Part shown: in pieces, positions 23,310-34,303 of the stretch
How positions within the stretch are numbered: the first letter of the stretch is position 1
Layout of the letters: each line of letters begins with the position of its first letter
Assembly: GCA_023974075.1 (NCBI GenBank)
Contig: CM043791.1
Coordinates: 5,084,535-5,148,534, forward strand
Source of the DNA: Chaenocephalus aceratus
Taxonomy: Eukaryota > Chordata > Actinopteri > Perciformes > Channichthyidae
Length of the DNA stretch: 64,000 nt
Direction of reading: 5' to 3'
The notes under the pieces: generated by a model
Databases searched by the model: none
The model's input: only the letters and a program-made list of their open reading frames with translations
What the model was told of the DNA's origin: nothing
Position numbers and translations under genes: made by a program

Positions 23310-23640
23310 CGTTGAGCTGATGTCTATAGCCACGATATAACACTTTTTTGTAAAGTCAAGGGGGTTCTATTTCGTATATTGGCTTCGCCCTCTGAGGCTA
23401 TCGCTATTGGGTTATCCCTCTGCGCCCCCCGCGCAGCCACTGAAAACCTTGTAGTCCACGCCCACCCGCTAGGTGGGCCCCACCCTCGGGCCTCCTTCCG
23501 GTATAAGTAGGAAGGGGGCCCGGCAATCTGCTCCCTCTTTTCTTCAGCAAACCACAAGTTACTGAAGCACAGCAATTGAGACTCATCAGGACAACTGCGT
23601 CTTTGATTGTCCCTCATGTGTCTCTGGGTTCATAATGAGT
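23310..23640 (+). repeat. LTR- or ITR-like promoter fragment
   Basis: A GC-rich region with GCTATTGGGTTATCCCTCTG (a CCAAT-like context), then CCGGTATAAGTAGG (TATA-like) and a pyrimidine stretch. The order CCAAT-TATA-leader resembles a retroelement terminal repeat (DIRS or LTR class), but no second copy or boundary is visible in the window, and the assembly gap follows closely. Confidence 0.3.
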
Positions 23641-23694
23641 TATGACCAGCAGAGATAAAAGCAGTAATGTGGAATCCTGCCTGGGGTCAGAGCA

Positions 23695-23794
23695 NNNNNN
23701 NNNNNNNNNNNNNNNNNNNNNNNNNNNNNNNNNNNNNNNNNNNNNNNNNNNNNNNNNNNNNNNNNNNNNNNNNNNNNNNNNNNNNNNNNNNNNN
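23695..23794. other. Assembly gap, 100 N
   Basis: Exactly 100 N, a conventional placeholder, so the true gap length is unknown. Missing exons of prkcz or faap20 could lie in it. Confidence 1.
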
Positions 23795-24087
23795 CCTCAT
23801 GTTAAATTGTCGCCCACTCTTGAAGCTTTTAAGTCCCGCCTAAAAACCCACCTCTTTTCCCTCGCTTACCAGTCAGTCTGAGCTGAGCTATGTCATACCT
23901 ATGTGTATGCTTTCACTGCCTGTCCTTAGCCTTTATGTGCCTTGTATTTATTCTTATGTGTGCTTTTTTTATCTATTCGTGTAATATTATATTTTATTAT
24001 AATGTTATGCTCATTGTAAAGCACTTTGGCAAACCCTCTGTTTTTAAACTGTGCTATATAAATAAAGTGGATTGGATTGGATTGATG
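23795..24087 (+). mobile_element. LINE 3' end with ATTGG tail
   Basis: Begins inside the C-terminus of a reverse-transcriptase ORF (SPTLEAFKSRLKTHLFSL), then a 3' UTR with TAAAGCACTTTGGC and GTGCTATATAAATAAAGTGG and a short tandem of GATTG at the very end. This matches the organisation of L2/Rex-type fish LINEs. The 5' part runs into the gap. Confidence 0.75.
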
Positions 24088-24156
24088 GAGGAGAAGGAAT
24101 CCTGATGTTACTCCTGGTTAAGGAACAACAAGCGATAACTGTGTAGCATCACTCAC

Positions 24157-24559
24157 CCCACAGTGAACTCCAGCAGGCACATGGGACAGCTGTGCAGCCC
24201 CCCTCCTGCTGCAGCTCCAACAGTCCTCTGCACCCCCTCCTCTTTATGCTCCTCCACCCTCTGCAGAGAACCCTTCCTCCTGGCCCCCCCCTGCTCTCTG
24301 TTGAGCGCTCCAGTCTCTCCTTTTTCCTCCACCTGTCTCCCCCATCACCTGAGGGTGTGGTGGGTGATGGCGGCTCCTTCCAGCTGTGGAGGGGGGGCCT
24401 TGTTGTTTGGGTGGGGGGTTCACTGGGCCTGCAGTGAGAGGACAGCACTGAGGGCTGCTGCTGCCTGAGAGGGGATGGGGGGAACGGTCTATGGAGGGGG
24501 GGCACCTCTCCACTGAGGTCACACCACCGCTGCTCCGCCACCCGTCCAGCTGCAGGTCT
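24157..24559 (-). CDS. faap20: Probable faap20 exon with first half of UBZ4 zinc finger
   Basis: FAAP20 binds FANCA and ubiquitin in the Fanconi anaemia DNA-repair core complex. On the minus strand an acceptor (TTTTTCTTTCAG) opens the region and a strong donor (GG|GTGAGT) closes it at 24157. The last 62 codons (24344-24157) read through RVEEHKEEGVQRTVG to LHSCPMCLLEFTVG. The CPMC-x-x-EF start preceded by Ser matches the FAAP20 UBZ4 finger, whose His and Cys would come from the next exon. The finger frame is blocked upstream by a TGA at 24345-24347. The other two frames are open across the 5' half, so either the exon starts later, at the AG before 24338, or a one-base error lies in the run of eight G near 24272-24279. 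Facing prkcz as in mammals supports the call. Confidence 0.7.
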
Positions 24560-24794
24560 CTGAAAGAAAAAGTCTTGTTCAAACTGAAAAACTGGAAACT
24601 CTTTAAAGACTTAGGACGGATGATTATGTGTTCTATCTCAAACATCAAGTAATAAAGGCCGCTGTGTTCAGGAGGGTCTCATCCTTTCTGTATGACCAGA
24701 GAGTGGAAACTCACTGTACAGCTTCTACACCGTCAACATTCAATCCATCATCAGAGGTTTGATAAAGGTTAGCACTTTAAATATAAAAGCTTAC

Positions 24795-25725
24795 GTCCTG
24801 AACATAATGACATCACTATGTAACATTTGTGCTTCTATTGGCTTGCGCTCCAACACATTGTACGTGATAGGCTAAGGGGCGGGACATCTCTAATGGCGCG
24901 TTTCCACTGCAGCGGGTAGCTCGCTTTAAGCGTGCCGAGCCGTGCGGGGCCCGTTCTTGGTTGCGTTTCCACTTGGCCTAGTTTTGGCCCGGGGCTACTT
25001 TTTCACCTTTTTTCTGGCCCGACTAAATCGTGGTTCTCGGGCCAGGAACAACCAGGCTGAGTCGGGCTGAGTATGCTAAACTAGAGAGAGAATCGCTGGC
25101 AAGGGGGCTACAACTACAACAAGATGAACATATTTGACCGTGATTTCATTGTAATACACGTTTCTAAATGATGCCGAAGTAACAACATACTGATACCGGT
25201 TAGTAAAAACCATGAATTAATGCTTTGACAAGTCTGCAGACAGACGGCAGGCGAAAAACCTTTTAAAATGCGTGTTTTCTAAATGTAGCTTGGCTAAGCT
25301 AACGTTATATATGCTCCGACCGTCCACACTCACAACAACGGCCTATACAGACATAAATAAACCAGCGACTGTATTCACCGTGACACAGACAGTCTGTGGT
25401 TTGTACTTGTTTAACTTTTGTCTGGTTTCTGAACAGATATGAAGAGCTGTGAGCTCTGAGTGCTAACAGCTAACGGCTGTGTTGTTTTTCTGGGGCTCTC
25501 ATTGAAGATGACGTCACGGCTCCGCCTACACTGCGTTACTATAGTAACTACCCCAGTTCCTAAACTGTAATGGAAGCGCAGCATTAAAGTGAGCCGGGCC
25601 TAATAAGGCCTAACCAAACCGAGCCAGGCCGAGCCAGGCCTGCAGTGGAAACGCGCCATAAACTGTTGACCAATCACTACAGAGCCGTCCAGCTAACCAA
25701 TCTGGGCTCTGGTTTCAGATGTAGT
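24795..25725 (-). mobile_element. Copy of the TTAA-MITE body, interrupted
   Basis: The blocks GACATCACTATGTAACA and, beyond the insertion, GGGCTCTGGTTTCAGA are the inverse of the unique right part of 9520-11549. The copy is split by the element at 24894-25658 and loses similarity after 25725, where another element starts. Confidence 0.6.
24894..25658 (+). mobile_element. PIF/Harbinger-like MITE with TAA TSD
   Basis: TGGCGCGTTTCCACTGCAG at the left and CTGCAGTGGAAACGCGCCA at the right are perfect 19-bp inverted repeats. The TAA duplication (24891-24893 and 25659-25661) is the 3-bp target expected of PIF/Harbinger. It is 765 bp with no intact frame. The relative at 47604-48207 keeps a Myb-like coding relic. 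Confidence 0.85.
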
Positions 25726-25832
25726 CTGCGCCTCGTTACGGCTGCGCCGCGGCGGTCGGGGTCGCGGCCACTCTATTCAATGGGTGCTATTCCACCACAC
25801 GCGCCGCGTTACGGCTCAGACGCGTCCCAGAA

Positions 25833-25897
25833 GCGGCTCGGCGCAGCGGCTCGGCGCAGCGGCTCGGCGCAGCGGCTCGGCGCAGCGGCTCGGCGCA
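25833..25897 (+). repeat. 13-bp tandem, five copies
   Basis: Five consecutive perfect copies of CGGCTCGGCGCAG inside the GC-rich 5' half of the surrounding element. CpG-rich. Confidence 0.95.
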
Positions 25898-26109
25898 GCG
25901 CTTCTCTAAAATTAGGATGAATCCTATTTTTGCCGCGGTGCAGCCGTAACATAGGGTCGGGCAGCATAGACTGTATATATAAAGTTGGGCAGGCAGCCCC
26001 CTCTCGCAGGAAGTGGAAAGGCGAGCATCCGGGCCAGGCCCATCCCCCACATATACTAATTTAGCAGACCCCCCTCCTTCATCACAACACCTCCACTACG
26101 ATACGCACA

Positions 26110-26242
26110 ATGGACGACGAGGTTTTCATCATGGAAGTGGAAAAACACACTATTTTATATGATGTAACCGATGCTTACTGCAAGGACAACATCAGAAAGG
26201 ACAAGGCCTGGTTTTTAGTCGCTGCAGTTTGTGGAGTGGAAG
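26110..26242 (+). CDS. MADF-domain exon of a PIF/Harbinger element
   Basis: An ATG opens MDDEVFIMEVEKHTILYD, followed by VTDAYCKDNIRKDKAWFLVA and AVCGVE. That is 44 codons plus one base, to a donor VEG|GTAACA. The layout (acidic start, FIMEVEKH, hydrophobic-LYD, a KDN-x-RKDKAW block and a helix ending GVE) is the amino-terminal half of a MADF Myb/SANT-like domain of the kind encoded beside PIF/Harbinger transposases. No stop or frameshift is present in this exon. The expected second exon (CRKKWKSLRD-like) is not seen downstream. It could be a transposon exon or a domesticated gene, and a lone transposon relic is the simpler reading. Confidence 0.6.
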
Positions 26243-26774
26243 GTAACAACTACATATTAATGTTTTAAAGTTAATTAATACTTGTAGGTACAGAGCCATT
26301 CAATAAACACAATTTAAACAGACACAAAAATAAAACATTTAACTACGTAGCCTACTTACTTTCTTGTAGAAGTACAAATGTCCAGGATGCCAGAATCAAT
26401 AACAAAACTGCGAGCCTGCACGCACGACGCTACGCTTCTGGGACGCGTCCGGTGGGTTATGGCGCGAGAGGAGGTCGGACCAAAACCGCGGCGCAGCCGG
26501 ACCCAGTGGAAACTGGGGGTTAAGTAGCCGACAGATTTTTTGAAATGTAACATTAATCTGATGATGTATTTGTTATGTAACTGTAAGGGAATACAGTTAC
26601 CTTTTTTGTATCCTGATTACGTTATCCTGTTACATGTAATCACCATATACTGTAATATATCCAGGGGTGCACATATTTTTTTCCCCTGGTTCTCAAAGGA
26701 GCACCTGGAGATGTACACACACACGCAGACAACATTAGCACGACCAGTAATCCTACAAGCTGTCATCACTACCC

Positions 26775-26835
26775 TCCTGACTGTTCTCCTCACTGTTCTC
26801 CTCACTGTTCTCCTCACTGTTCTCCTCACTGTCTT
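26775..26835 (+). repeat. 12-bp tandem (CTGTTCTCCTCA)
   Basis: Four to five copies. It generates a Glu/Asn/Ser repeat frame on the minus strand that is not a gene. Confidence 0.9.
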
Positions 26836-27165
26836 CCTCTCTGTCAGACATGGTAGCTGATAATGTAGGCCTACTACTAGCTGCTGGTTTTGGGTCGAAA
26901 GTCTCTGTTGTCATCTTAGACAAGTGGATGTAATCAAATAAGTATGTGAACATAACCAATAACCTACCATAGCCAATAACAAATTAATGTAACTTATTTT
27001 ATTTTTGTTGTTCATATCTTATTGTACCTTAACATTTATTTATTTATGCATTTTTTTTTGTCTTTCCAGTTTTAAAGGATATTTTTGGTTTACTGTCCTA
27101 TAGTATACATTGGAATGATTTCAAACCTGTTTATCCGAATAACTATAAAGGAGTGCCTTGAAATA
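26836..27165. other. No feature recognised
   Basis: AT-rich sequence preceding another family A fragment. Confidence 0.35.
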
Positions 27166-27480
27166 TGTGTTTACATAAATTGTGATCAAAACGTTAGAGA
27201 CCCACTGAGATAACTTAGACTAAAGTGAACTATCTAAACACTCAGAGTCCTTACCTCACTGAGCTGTAGTTATCAGCCTCTCAGTCTGACTGGAGAGGAC
27301 TCTCCCTCCACATCATTGTAGAAACATCTTCTTTCTTATATCCGTTAAAGCAGCTAGCACCAGATTCTAACCAGATAACAACTGCGCCGGAACCGGTGCA
27401 CCCTCCCTCGTTCCCACGCTCACTCGCACTTTGGCTGTGAGCTGCGGGCGCCAGATAAACCAACATCCCCCATTTTCATC
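27166..27480 (-). repeat. hAT repeat family A fragment
   Basis: AGAGACCCACTGAGATAACT, ACTATCTAAACACTCAGAG and TATATCCGTTAAAGCAGCTA align with the inverse of 39540-40320 in the complete copy. Confidence 0.6.
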
Positions 27481-27567
27481 ACTTACAGCGCCCATCGTAT
27501 GGCAAATGAAACGTGTAACCGGGGTGAAAAGGGTGTTACATAAACTTAATTATGAATATTGTTACAT

Positions 27568-27699
27568 CAGGGCCGAAAATTAGGATGAGCACCAACGGTC
27601 AAAAATGTGTTTTCCCTCCCAGTGCTGCCAGCGCAGCGCCTCCCCAGATCTGGCGCCCTAGGCGAACATCTATAACGCCAGTGCTACGGGCCGGCCCTG
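27568..27699 (+). mobile_element. hAT MITE, CAGGGCCG termini
   Basis: Starts CAGGGCCG and ends CCGGCCCTG. It is 132 bp. The flanks TGTTACAT and AGTTCATA are not a convincing duplication, so this may be a shortened copy. Confidence 0.45.
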
Positions 27700-27719
27700 A
27701 GTTCATATGCAACTTGCAA

Positions 27720-27812
27720 ATATCTTTCTCTCTCTCCTCTCTTCTCTCTTCTCTCTCCTGTCTTTTCTCTTCTCTCTTCTATCTCTTCTATCTCTCTTCT
27801 CTCTCTCTCTCT
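27720..27812 (+). repeat. (CTCTT)n pyrimidine microsatellite
   Basis: Imperfect CTCTT/TCTC repeats over about 90 bp. They give Ser/Leu and Arg/Glu frames that are artefacts. Confidence 0.9.
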
Positions 27813-29216
27813 TATGTGCAGCCCTGAATATATCATATTACCAGCCTGTCCTCCTACAAAAAACGACCAAATAGGTCGATTGTTTAAGCACCTTAGATTA
27901 CGACCCATAGCCACGTTTTAAAGTGTAGCACCTCTAGTGGTCGTGTAAGAAACAACATGCTCCCGTTTATTCCCAAATAACCCTCTCTGGAAAATCCTAA
28001 ATTGTAGAACAGTTTGGCATTAAAATGCTTTTTCATTCGATTTCCAGCGAGAAGTGTATATTGTACTTTTAGAATCCACGTCCAGTGGATGTGTATGATC
28101 TATAGTTTGATAGATATTACGAATATGATTTGAGGTCTCGCCAGGAGAACATGTATATGCGGCAGCTTCCATGTAAAGTTAGCGTGGGTGAAAACAGTAT
28201 TTCCGGTCTCGAAGTTTTCATAATAAAACCGGATATATTCCCCTCACTGTCAAATGATTACACAGTGATATCTGCATTACTCATCCACTAAAAAACATCA
28301 GTTTATCCTTGTTAATTACACAATATTGATTGGTTTAATTGGTGTACAATGCTTTTGTGTTTTTAACCTTCGATTCAGAGAAACAAATAGTTTTTTAGGA
28401 GTTTAGACACTACAGTTTCCGAAGACACTACATTACCCAGAATCCCCAGCTATCGTTTGGGACTACAACATCCGCCTTGCTATACAAACCCCGTGATTAG
28501 TCATCAAGCCCTGTGATTGGATGTTGGAGTGGCAGTGCGACAAGGTTACGCCGAGCGTCAACAGCTCTTTGAAATGGAATGGAACCACGGCAGACTTTCC
28601 AAAACTGGAATTGGACGGGTCCAGCCCCCGGCTCCAGCTCCCCCCCCCCCCCCGCTCCCCCCCCCCCCCCCCAGAACTACACATGCTGGCTATTGTGTGT
28701 TTCGCAATATATGGCACGTCTCTTTATAAGACGTTTTCGTATTTCCCACAATTAGAAGTTGGCAGTATTAAACGTGTACACCCTGGAGGTTTAGGGGATA
28801 CGAAACACAGTGGTGTTATCAATTGTAAAACATATAATTAATAAATGGTGAAATAAAATACCCACATGACACCTAAGGTCAGAAGAGCTTTATTTAACAG
28901 ATGGTCTTATGTCTACCCCTCCTGTTGTTCATTGATAAGCCTGAAACATGCACTTGTCAAGGTTCAGAGGCAAATTTGTGCAAATATGGCAGAAGCCATC
29001 GATCATCTTAAGATAAGATAAGTTTATCCTTGTTAATTACACAATATAATTGTATTGAGAGGCCCACCATTTATTTTAACCACACTAAGTGCTTTGGTGA
29101 TACTAAATCAGACATGAAGCTACTTGCCAAATGACAACAAAACAACAACTATGTGGTAGGGTGTTGCATTTTGGCCATGACAGTTAAAGTCTGGTGAGTC
29201 TTAATGTTGTCATGCA
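27813..29216. other. No gene recognised; poly-C tract
   Basis: Mostly unique-looking. A C run broken by one G (28639-28672) creates proline-rich frames. Nothing else was identified. Confidence 0.4.
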
Positions 29217-29266
29217 TTGCATTTCCTTACCCAAATAATTGAAATAAACATCATATTCTATATTGT

Positions 29267-31766
29267 TTGTATTCTAGGCAGCTACAGCAGGCTCAGGGAA
29301 GCAGCCCCCTGCTGTCCTGCAATAGTCCATCTATGGAAGATGAGGGAGACAAATCCACAGAAAACATCTCTGAGTCAGACACAGGTGAAGCAGAAATGTC
29401 AGAGTCCAGAGCAGCACCATGTTCAGAAACAGTGCTCTCTGGTGATGACCAACATGAGGGAGAGATGGAAGGAGAATCCTCCATAGATGAAGAGAGCCAA
29501 GAACCAACTGTTCGTGAACAAGATAAAACAATTGCAAAGATAGCCATAATGCAATATCCAACAGATCCTTCCCATGTAGAAGTCTTTAACATCAAGTGCA
29601 ACGACAGCTACATGTCCATGTGCTGCAGTGTCGGCCCTCGTCAAGCAGATATGGCATATCCCAAAAATACAGAAGGGCGGTCATTCCAAAAACAATGGTT
29701 CTCTGGGAGTGCGTGGCTGGAGTACTCACCTACTGCTGATTCAATGCACTGTTTTAGTTGTCGGCTTTTCCACTCTGAGGAAAAGTACAAAAGTAGAACA
29801 GCATGGACGACTGATGGCGTAAGGAGGTGGAACACTGCTCTTGAAAAAATCAAGCAACATTCATGCACAGAGATGCACATGACAAGCACGGTTAGTTGGA
29901 CCAACTATCAAAACAAGGCACTCCAGTCTGCATGAGATGTCTCAGATGTGAAGGGGTGGAGGTTAGAGAGCGAGAGAGGCAGACTCATAGAGAGATCCTG
30001 ACCAGGTTGATCGATATCACGATATCTTGCACGACAGGGACAAGCATTTCGAGGCAGTGATGAGAGCGAGTCCAGTACCAACCGAGGTAACTTTCTTCAA
30101 TTAGTGAATTGATTTGCCAAATATGACAGTGTGCTGAATATGCATGCAGAGAAAGTTGCCCAAGTGAAGGAACCAAGAGAAGGCCCCAGGTGTCAGCGCT
30201 GTCTAATAGCTGGCTACTTACGTCAGAGGGGGGATACGAGCTGAATTGAAAGAGGCTGAAATCTACTCCATCCTCCTTGATGAAACCTCAGATGTTTCCC
30301 GCAAAGAACAAGTGTCCTTTGTGGTGCGATATTTCCATGAGATGGAAATCAAAGAGAGATTCATTGAGATGTGCACTGTTGATACAACTACAGGTCAGGA
30401 GCTGGAGAAAATGGTGCTCTCACTTCTCCAGAAGAATGGCCTCGAGCTGAAACATGTGTATGGCCAAGGCTACGATGGAGCAGCCAACATGAGTGGCATG
30501 TATAAAGGTCTTCAAGCCAGAATACGCGCACACAATGAGAAAGCCCTCTATGTGCACTGCAAAGCACACTGCCTAAATCTGGTCCTGGTGGAAGCTTCAA
30601 AGTCCAACAAGCATTTTATCACATTCTTCAACATTGTGGAGAAATTATATGCTTTTTGCAATGGCTCCCCGAAGCGCCATGCTGCCTTGGTGAGATGCCA
30701 GCAGTCTCTGTATCCTGGACAGCGTGTTCTGGAGCTCCAGCAGCTGTGGGATACCCGATGGGCATGCAGGGAGGCAGCACTGAAGGCCCTTCAGAGAAAT
30801 CTGAATGCTGTTTTGAAGCTCCTTGATGACATCATTGACATCGATCCACCTGACCTGGCCCGAGGTGATGCTCAGATGTACAGACATGCGATCAACTTCC
30901 TATTCCTTCTCTGCCTGTAAATCGCCTCGCCAGTGTTCAAAGTCACTGCTGTGGCCTCAGATCCTCTGCAGGAAGAAGGCTTGGACCACTCCACTGCCTA
31001 CAAGGTGATTGATGGTGTGCTTCACACATTGCAAACCATGAGATCTGAGGAGAGGTTTGGGGACATATTTAAATGTGCATCAGAGAAGGCAGAGAGCCTC
31101 GACATTGAAGTACCGACTGAAGTGCCTGGTCAGAGGAAACGGAAAGTGCCAATGCGTTTGCAACGCAGCCCAACAGTGTCTCAAGCAGGTGCTCAGTTTG
31201 AGTCTGTGGAGGCATACTTCAGGAGTACTGTGTACTACTCCTTTCTGGATAGTATGACTGAGGAGCTTAATAGGAGATTCAAGGGGAACAAACCTGGAAG
31301 TGGAAGTCCCACTGACAAAATCATCCAGTCCTTCCACCCCTTAACAGTACATGCCAAGTGGGTAAGCAACCCAGACGCAGAAGCAAAGGAAGCTGTCCAC
31401 ATCCTCTGTGATTCTTATGGAGAAGACGAGGACCAGCTGCAGGCAGAACTGAAGGTCTTCCACTCCAGCTTTCCTTCAGAAAACCTCAAAGAAATCTTTG
31501 CCATACTGAGGGAAAACAGGGGTCAGCTCATCTTTCCAGCCTTTGTGAAGATGATACAAATCTATGCAACACTGCCAGTGACAACAGCTTCTGTGGAGAG
31601 AACATTTTCGAAGTTGAAAATGATCAAGAACCAACTGAGAAGTCTGTGTGGACAAGAACGGCTCTCTGACCTTCTCCTGATTGCCATAGAGACAGACATC
31701 CAAATCAAACATATTGAGGTCATCAGAATATTCAAAGACATGGCACCAAGGAGGATGCTCCTTTAA
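29267..31766 (+). pseudogene. hAT transposase pseudogene, ZMYM1-like
   Basis: Would encode a hAT-superfamily transposase of the ZMYM1/DUF4371 type. Part 1 (29267-29935) has an acidic leader (SMEDEGDKSTENISES) and a TTF-type zinc finger with WLEYS...CFSCRLFH, GVRRW and a terminal HSCTEMH. About 310 bp of broken sequence follows in other frames (traces of a TSISRQ/NRGNF-like block). Part 2 (30246-30920) holds the catalytic region: SILLDETSD, GQGYDGAANMSGMYKG and CKAHCLNLVL. It ends at a TAA (30918-30920); part 3 (30933-31766) is in the same frame, so a single nonsense codon separates them. Part 3 ends in the hATC dimerisation domain (IYATLPVTTASVERTFSKLK). Part 1 is in a different frame. Element ends were not found. 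Confidence 0.92.
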
Positions 31767-31968
31767 AGTAGGAGAAAGACAATGATAATAAGACCACAAT
31801 GGAGACTCCTTTATTCTTTGAAAAATATTCACATTCATCCAAAGTATTATTCACTTTAGTTTATTAGCTTTATTTTATAGCTAAGTTAAATCGACTGATT
31901 AAGGAATTTTCTGTTGATGCCACAAGCTTTTGTTATGTAAAGTCCCTGTGATCTCTGGTGAGTTAGCC

Positions 31969-32110
31969 CAGTGGTTCTCAACCTTTTCAGGTCACGACCC
32001 CCCAAAATAATCATATTTGAACTGGAGGCCCCCCGTCCTGATTCCACAGATAAATAGTGAAAATAGATGGCTTTCTTATATTATTTGACAATTTGGCCAA
32101 TGTTTGAGCA
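31969..32110 (+). repeat. hAT left terminus, CAGTGGTTCTCAACC type
   Basis: CAGTGGTTCTCAACCTTTTC is a classic hAT (Charlie-like) start followed by GACCCCCC. No matching right end is visible within 500 bp, so only this terminus is supported. Confidence 0.6.
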
Positions 32111-32440
32111 GTTTTTATAGTAGTATGTTGATTACTTTTGATGCAGTAATGCCATTTTTTCATTTCATTTTATTTATTTCTGAGGTATTAAAAAGGTCTT
32201 AAAAGTCACTTGTTAATAAAGTATTTAGTCAATTAATCAATGCTCACTCAAGTCATTATTTAGTCAGTTATTTATTTCATAGACACTAAAGCATGCATGT
32301 ACAATGTGGCACTGCAATCTTTGTTTGTTCTGTTGTTGCTTATGCAGCATATGGTTATTGAAATAAATATATATGCAATTACAACATACAAGATGTGCCT
32401 TTAATAAATCTCACACTACTAAGGCAGCCGGCGGTTCCAC

Positions 32441-32781
32441 CAGGGGCGTCAATCCCTGGGGGGGGTTCGTCGTCCCCTAGCTTCAGATTGGACCCCCCTA
32501 AGTAATTTAGAATAATAAAAATAAATGTTAAAATAATTAATTTTTTGATAATAAATCAGTAAAATCAGGCCAAATAAGAATTAAATAACATAACCCTAAC
32601 CCTAAAACCGAAATAAAGTAACCAAAAACCGAAAAGAAACTAACAAAATCTGCCATTATCCGGCAGATTTGTGCGCACAATTTCGGAGTGCACAATTTCG
32701 CCGAGACCGCCACGACGACTCAGAAGGTGCCCTTTTTTTCTCTTGAGCACCTGCCCCTATAAATGTCTGTGCACGCCACTG
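32441..32781 (+). repeat. hAT-like fragment with CAGGGGCGTC start
   Basis: CAGGGGCGTC at the left and CACGCCACTG at the right look like hAT termini, but the flanks (GGTTCCAC, CTCCCTCA) are not duplicated. They may belong to different elements, or the right flank may have been replaced by the LINE that abuts at 32782. Confidence 0.4.
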
Positions 32782-34303
32782 CTCCCTCACCTCGACTTCG
32801 CTACCTGCTCTTATCTGCTCTTCTCCCCAGTCAAGCCTCTCTCGCTTTACTAGTAATCCCATATTCCTTTCTACACTGAAGATTTGGTACCAATTTCGCA
32901 AGCACTTTAAGTTTTCCTCTGCATCCCTTCAGGGTCCAGTCGATATGAACCATCTCTTCCCCCCATCTTTAATGGACGGTGTTTTCTCTCTCTGGAAAAG
33001 GAAAGGCATAAGGTCATTCCAAGACCTTTTTGTAAATGACACTTTCCCTAGCTTCCAGACCCTGGCTTCTATTCTCTTTACCAGCATCCCATCTTTTTCA
33101 CTATTTTCAGGTCAGGCATTTTGTCTCCTCCCATTTTCCTAACTTCCCCACTCTCCCTCCCAAACAATCCTGGGATGACCTCTTGAAATGAATGCCAGGA
33201 GAGAGGGGGTCTATCTCCAAAATCTACTCGCATATTATGTCACTAGATACATACTCTATGAGCAAAACTAAAATGGCTTGGCGGCAGGAATTGAACTTGG
33301 AACTACCCGAAGACTGGTGGGATAGGGCAATTGACAGAGTTCGAACTTCCACCTCATGTGCTCGCCTTGGGCTCATACAGTTTAAAGTTTTACATACATC
33401 ACACTTTTCCAAATCCCGGCTATCCAAAATATACCCCAATGTAAATGACAAATGTGACAGATGCCATCTATCCCCCTGTGACCTTAGTCATATGTTTGCC
33501 CACTGTCCCAAAGTGAAAACTTACTGGCAATCAATCTGCAAAACCCTCTCAGATGTTCTCAAGACCACCCTGAAGCCATGCCCCTTAGTAGCCATCTTTG
33601 GTGTCCCTGCAGATTTGTCCTCATTAACCTCCAAAGAAGCAGATATTGTCTCTTTCACAACCCTCTTGGCCCGTCGCAGGATTCTTCTCAACTGGAAGTC
33701 CAAACAGCCTCCCTCTATTTCTACCTGGCTAACAGATGTGATGTTCTTTCTTAAGCTTGACAAAATTAAGTATTCCTTAAGGGGCTCCAATGGAAAATGT
33801 GTCTCAAAGTGGCAACCATTCATATCTTTTTTTAATGCCCTACAAAAGCTCCCCTCAGATGAGGAACTATAACTTAGTACTGGCATAAACAATACATAGG
33901 AGGTCATGATGTGGTCCAGGACATTTGCACATTTTTGCAATTCTATCTCAATATTTTATTTTATCTTGTTCATTTACTGTATTGATTTGATTCATTCATT
34001 TTTGTCCTCTTATATCTCTATCCCTAGACCCTGATCTGATTTAACCTGAACAAATCTCTATTCCTTATGCGTCGACAGATTTCTCGAATGTATACATAAG
34101 TATTACAGTTGTTACTGATGTTATTAACATGCACTAGCGACCATTTTATTGTGTTTTTGTTTATTTTATTTTTTGCTATTGTTTGTATCACCCTCTCTGT
34201 TGTGTGTGGGCGTGGGGGGGAGTGTACTGTGTCTGTTGTTTGTACTGTGATGTAATAAAATGAAAAATCTGAAAAATAAAATATAAAAAATAAATACTAA
34301 AAT
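32782..34303 (+). mobile_element. L1/Tx1-like LINE, 5'-truncated
   Basis: Contains the C-terminal part of ORF2 and a 3' UTR ending in an A-rich tail (34253-34303, AATAAA-containing). The first about 360 bp read as ORF2 with a frame change near 33110-33190. The last part is the open frame 33192-33872. Reverse-transcriptase core motifs are absent because of the 5' truncation. Confidence 0.8.
33192..33872 (+). pseudogene. LINE ORF2 C-terminal fragment
   Basis: 226 residues without a stop. Features are the phrase RLGLIQFKVLHTSHFSKSRL, a cysteine cluster CDRCHLSPCDLSHMFAHCP and WLTDVMFFLKLDKIKYSLRG near the end. That order is characteristic of the region after the reverse-transcriptase domain in L1/Tx1-like fish LINEs. 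An upstream piece (32945-33142, starting MNHLFPPSLMDGVFSLW) belongs to the same protein in a different frame, so a frameshift separates them. It cannot be mobile by itself. Confidence 0.8.

Larger units (their letters stand above)
25726..26522 (+). mobile_element. PIF/Harbinger-like element with GC tandem and MADF exon
   Basis: Bounded roughly by inverse copies of CGGCTGCGCCGCGG (25739 and about 26483). It contains a five-copy 13-bp tandem CGGCTCGGCGCAG at 25833-25897 and an open MADF exon at 26110-26242. Exact ends and target duplication are not resolved, so the limits are approximate. Confidence 0.5.

Noticed and set aside
24660..24790. Possible upstream faap20 exon (donor ACA|GTGAGT on the minus strand near 24714)
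   Set aside because: The short open stretch before it has no acceptor and no recognisable FAAP20 sequence, though its phase would join one of the open frames of the 24157-24559 exon.
32590..32606. CCCTAACCCTAA, telomere-like
   Set aside because: Only two copies inside repeat-derived DNA; not a telomeric array.
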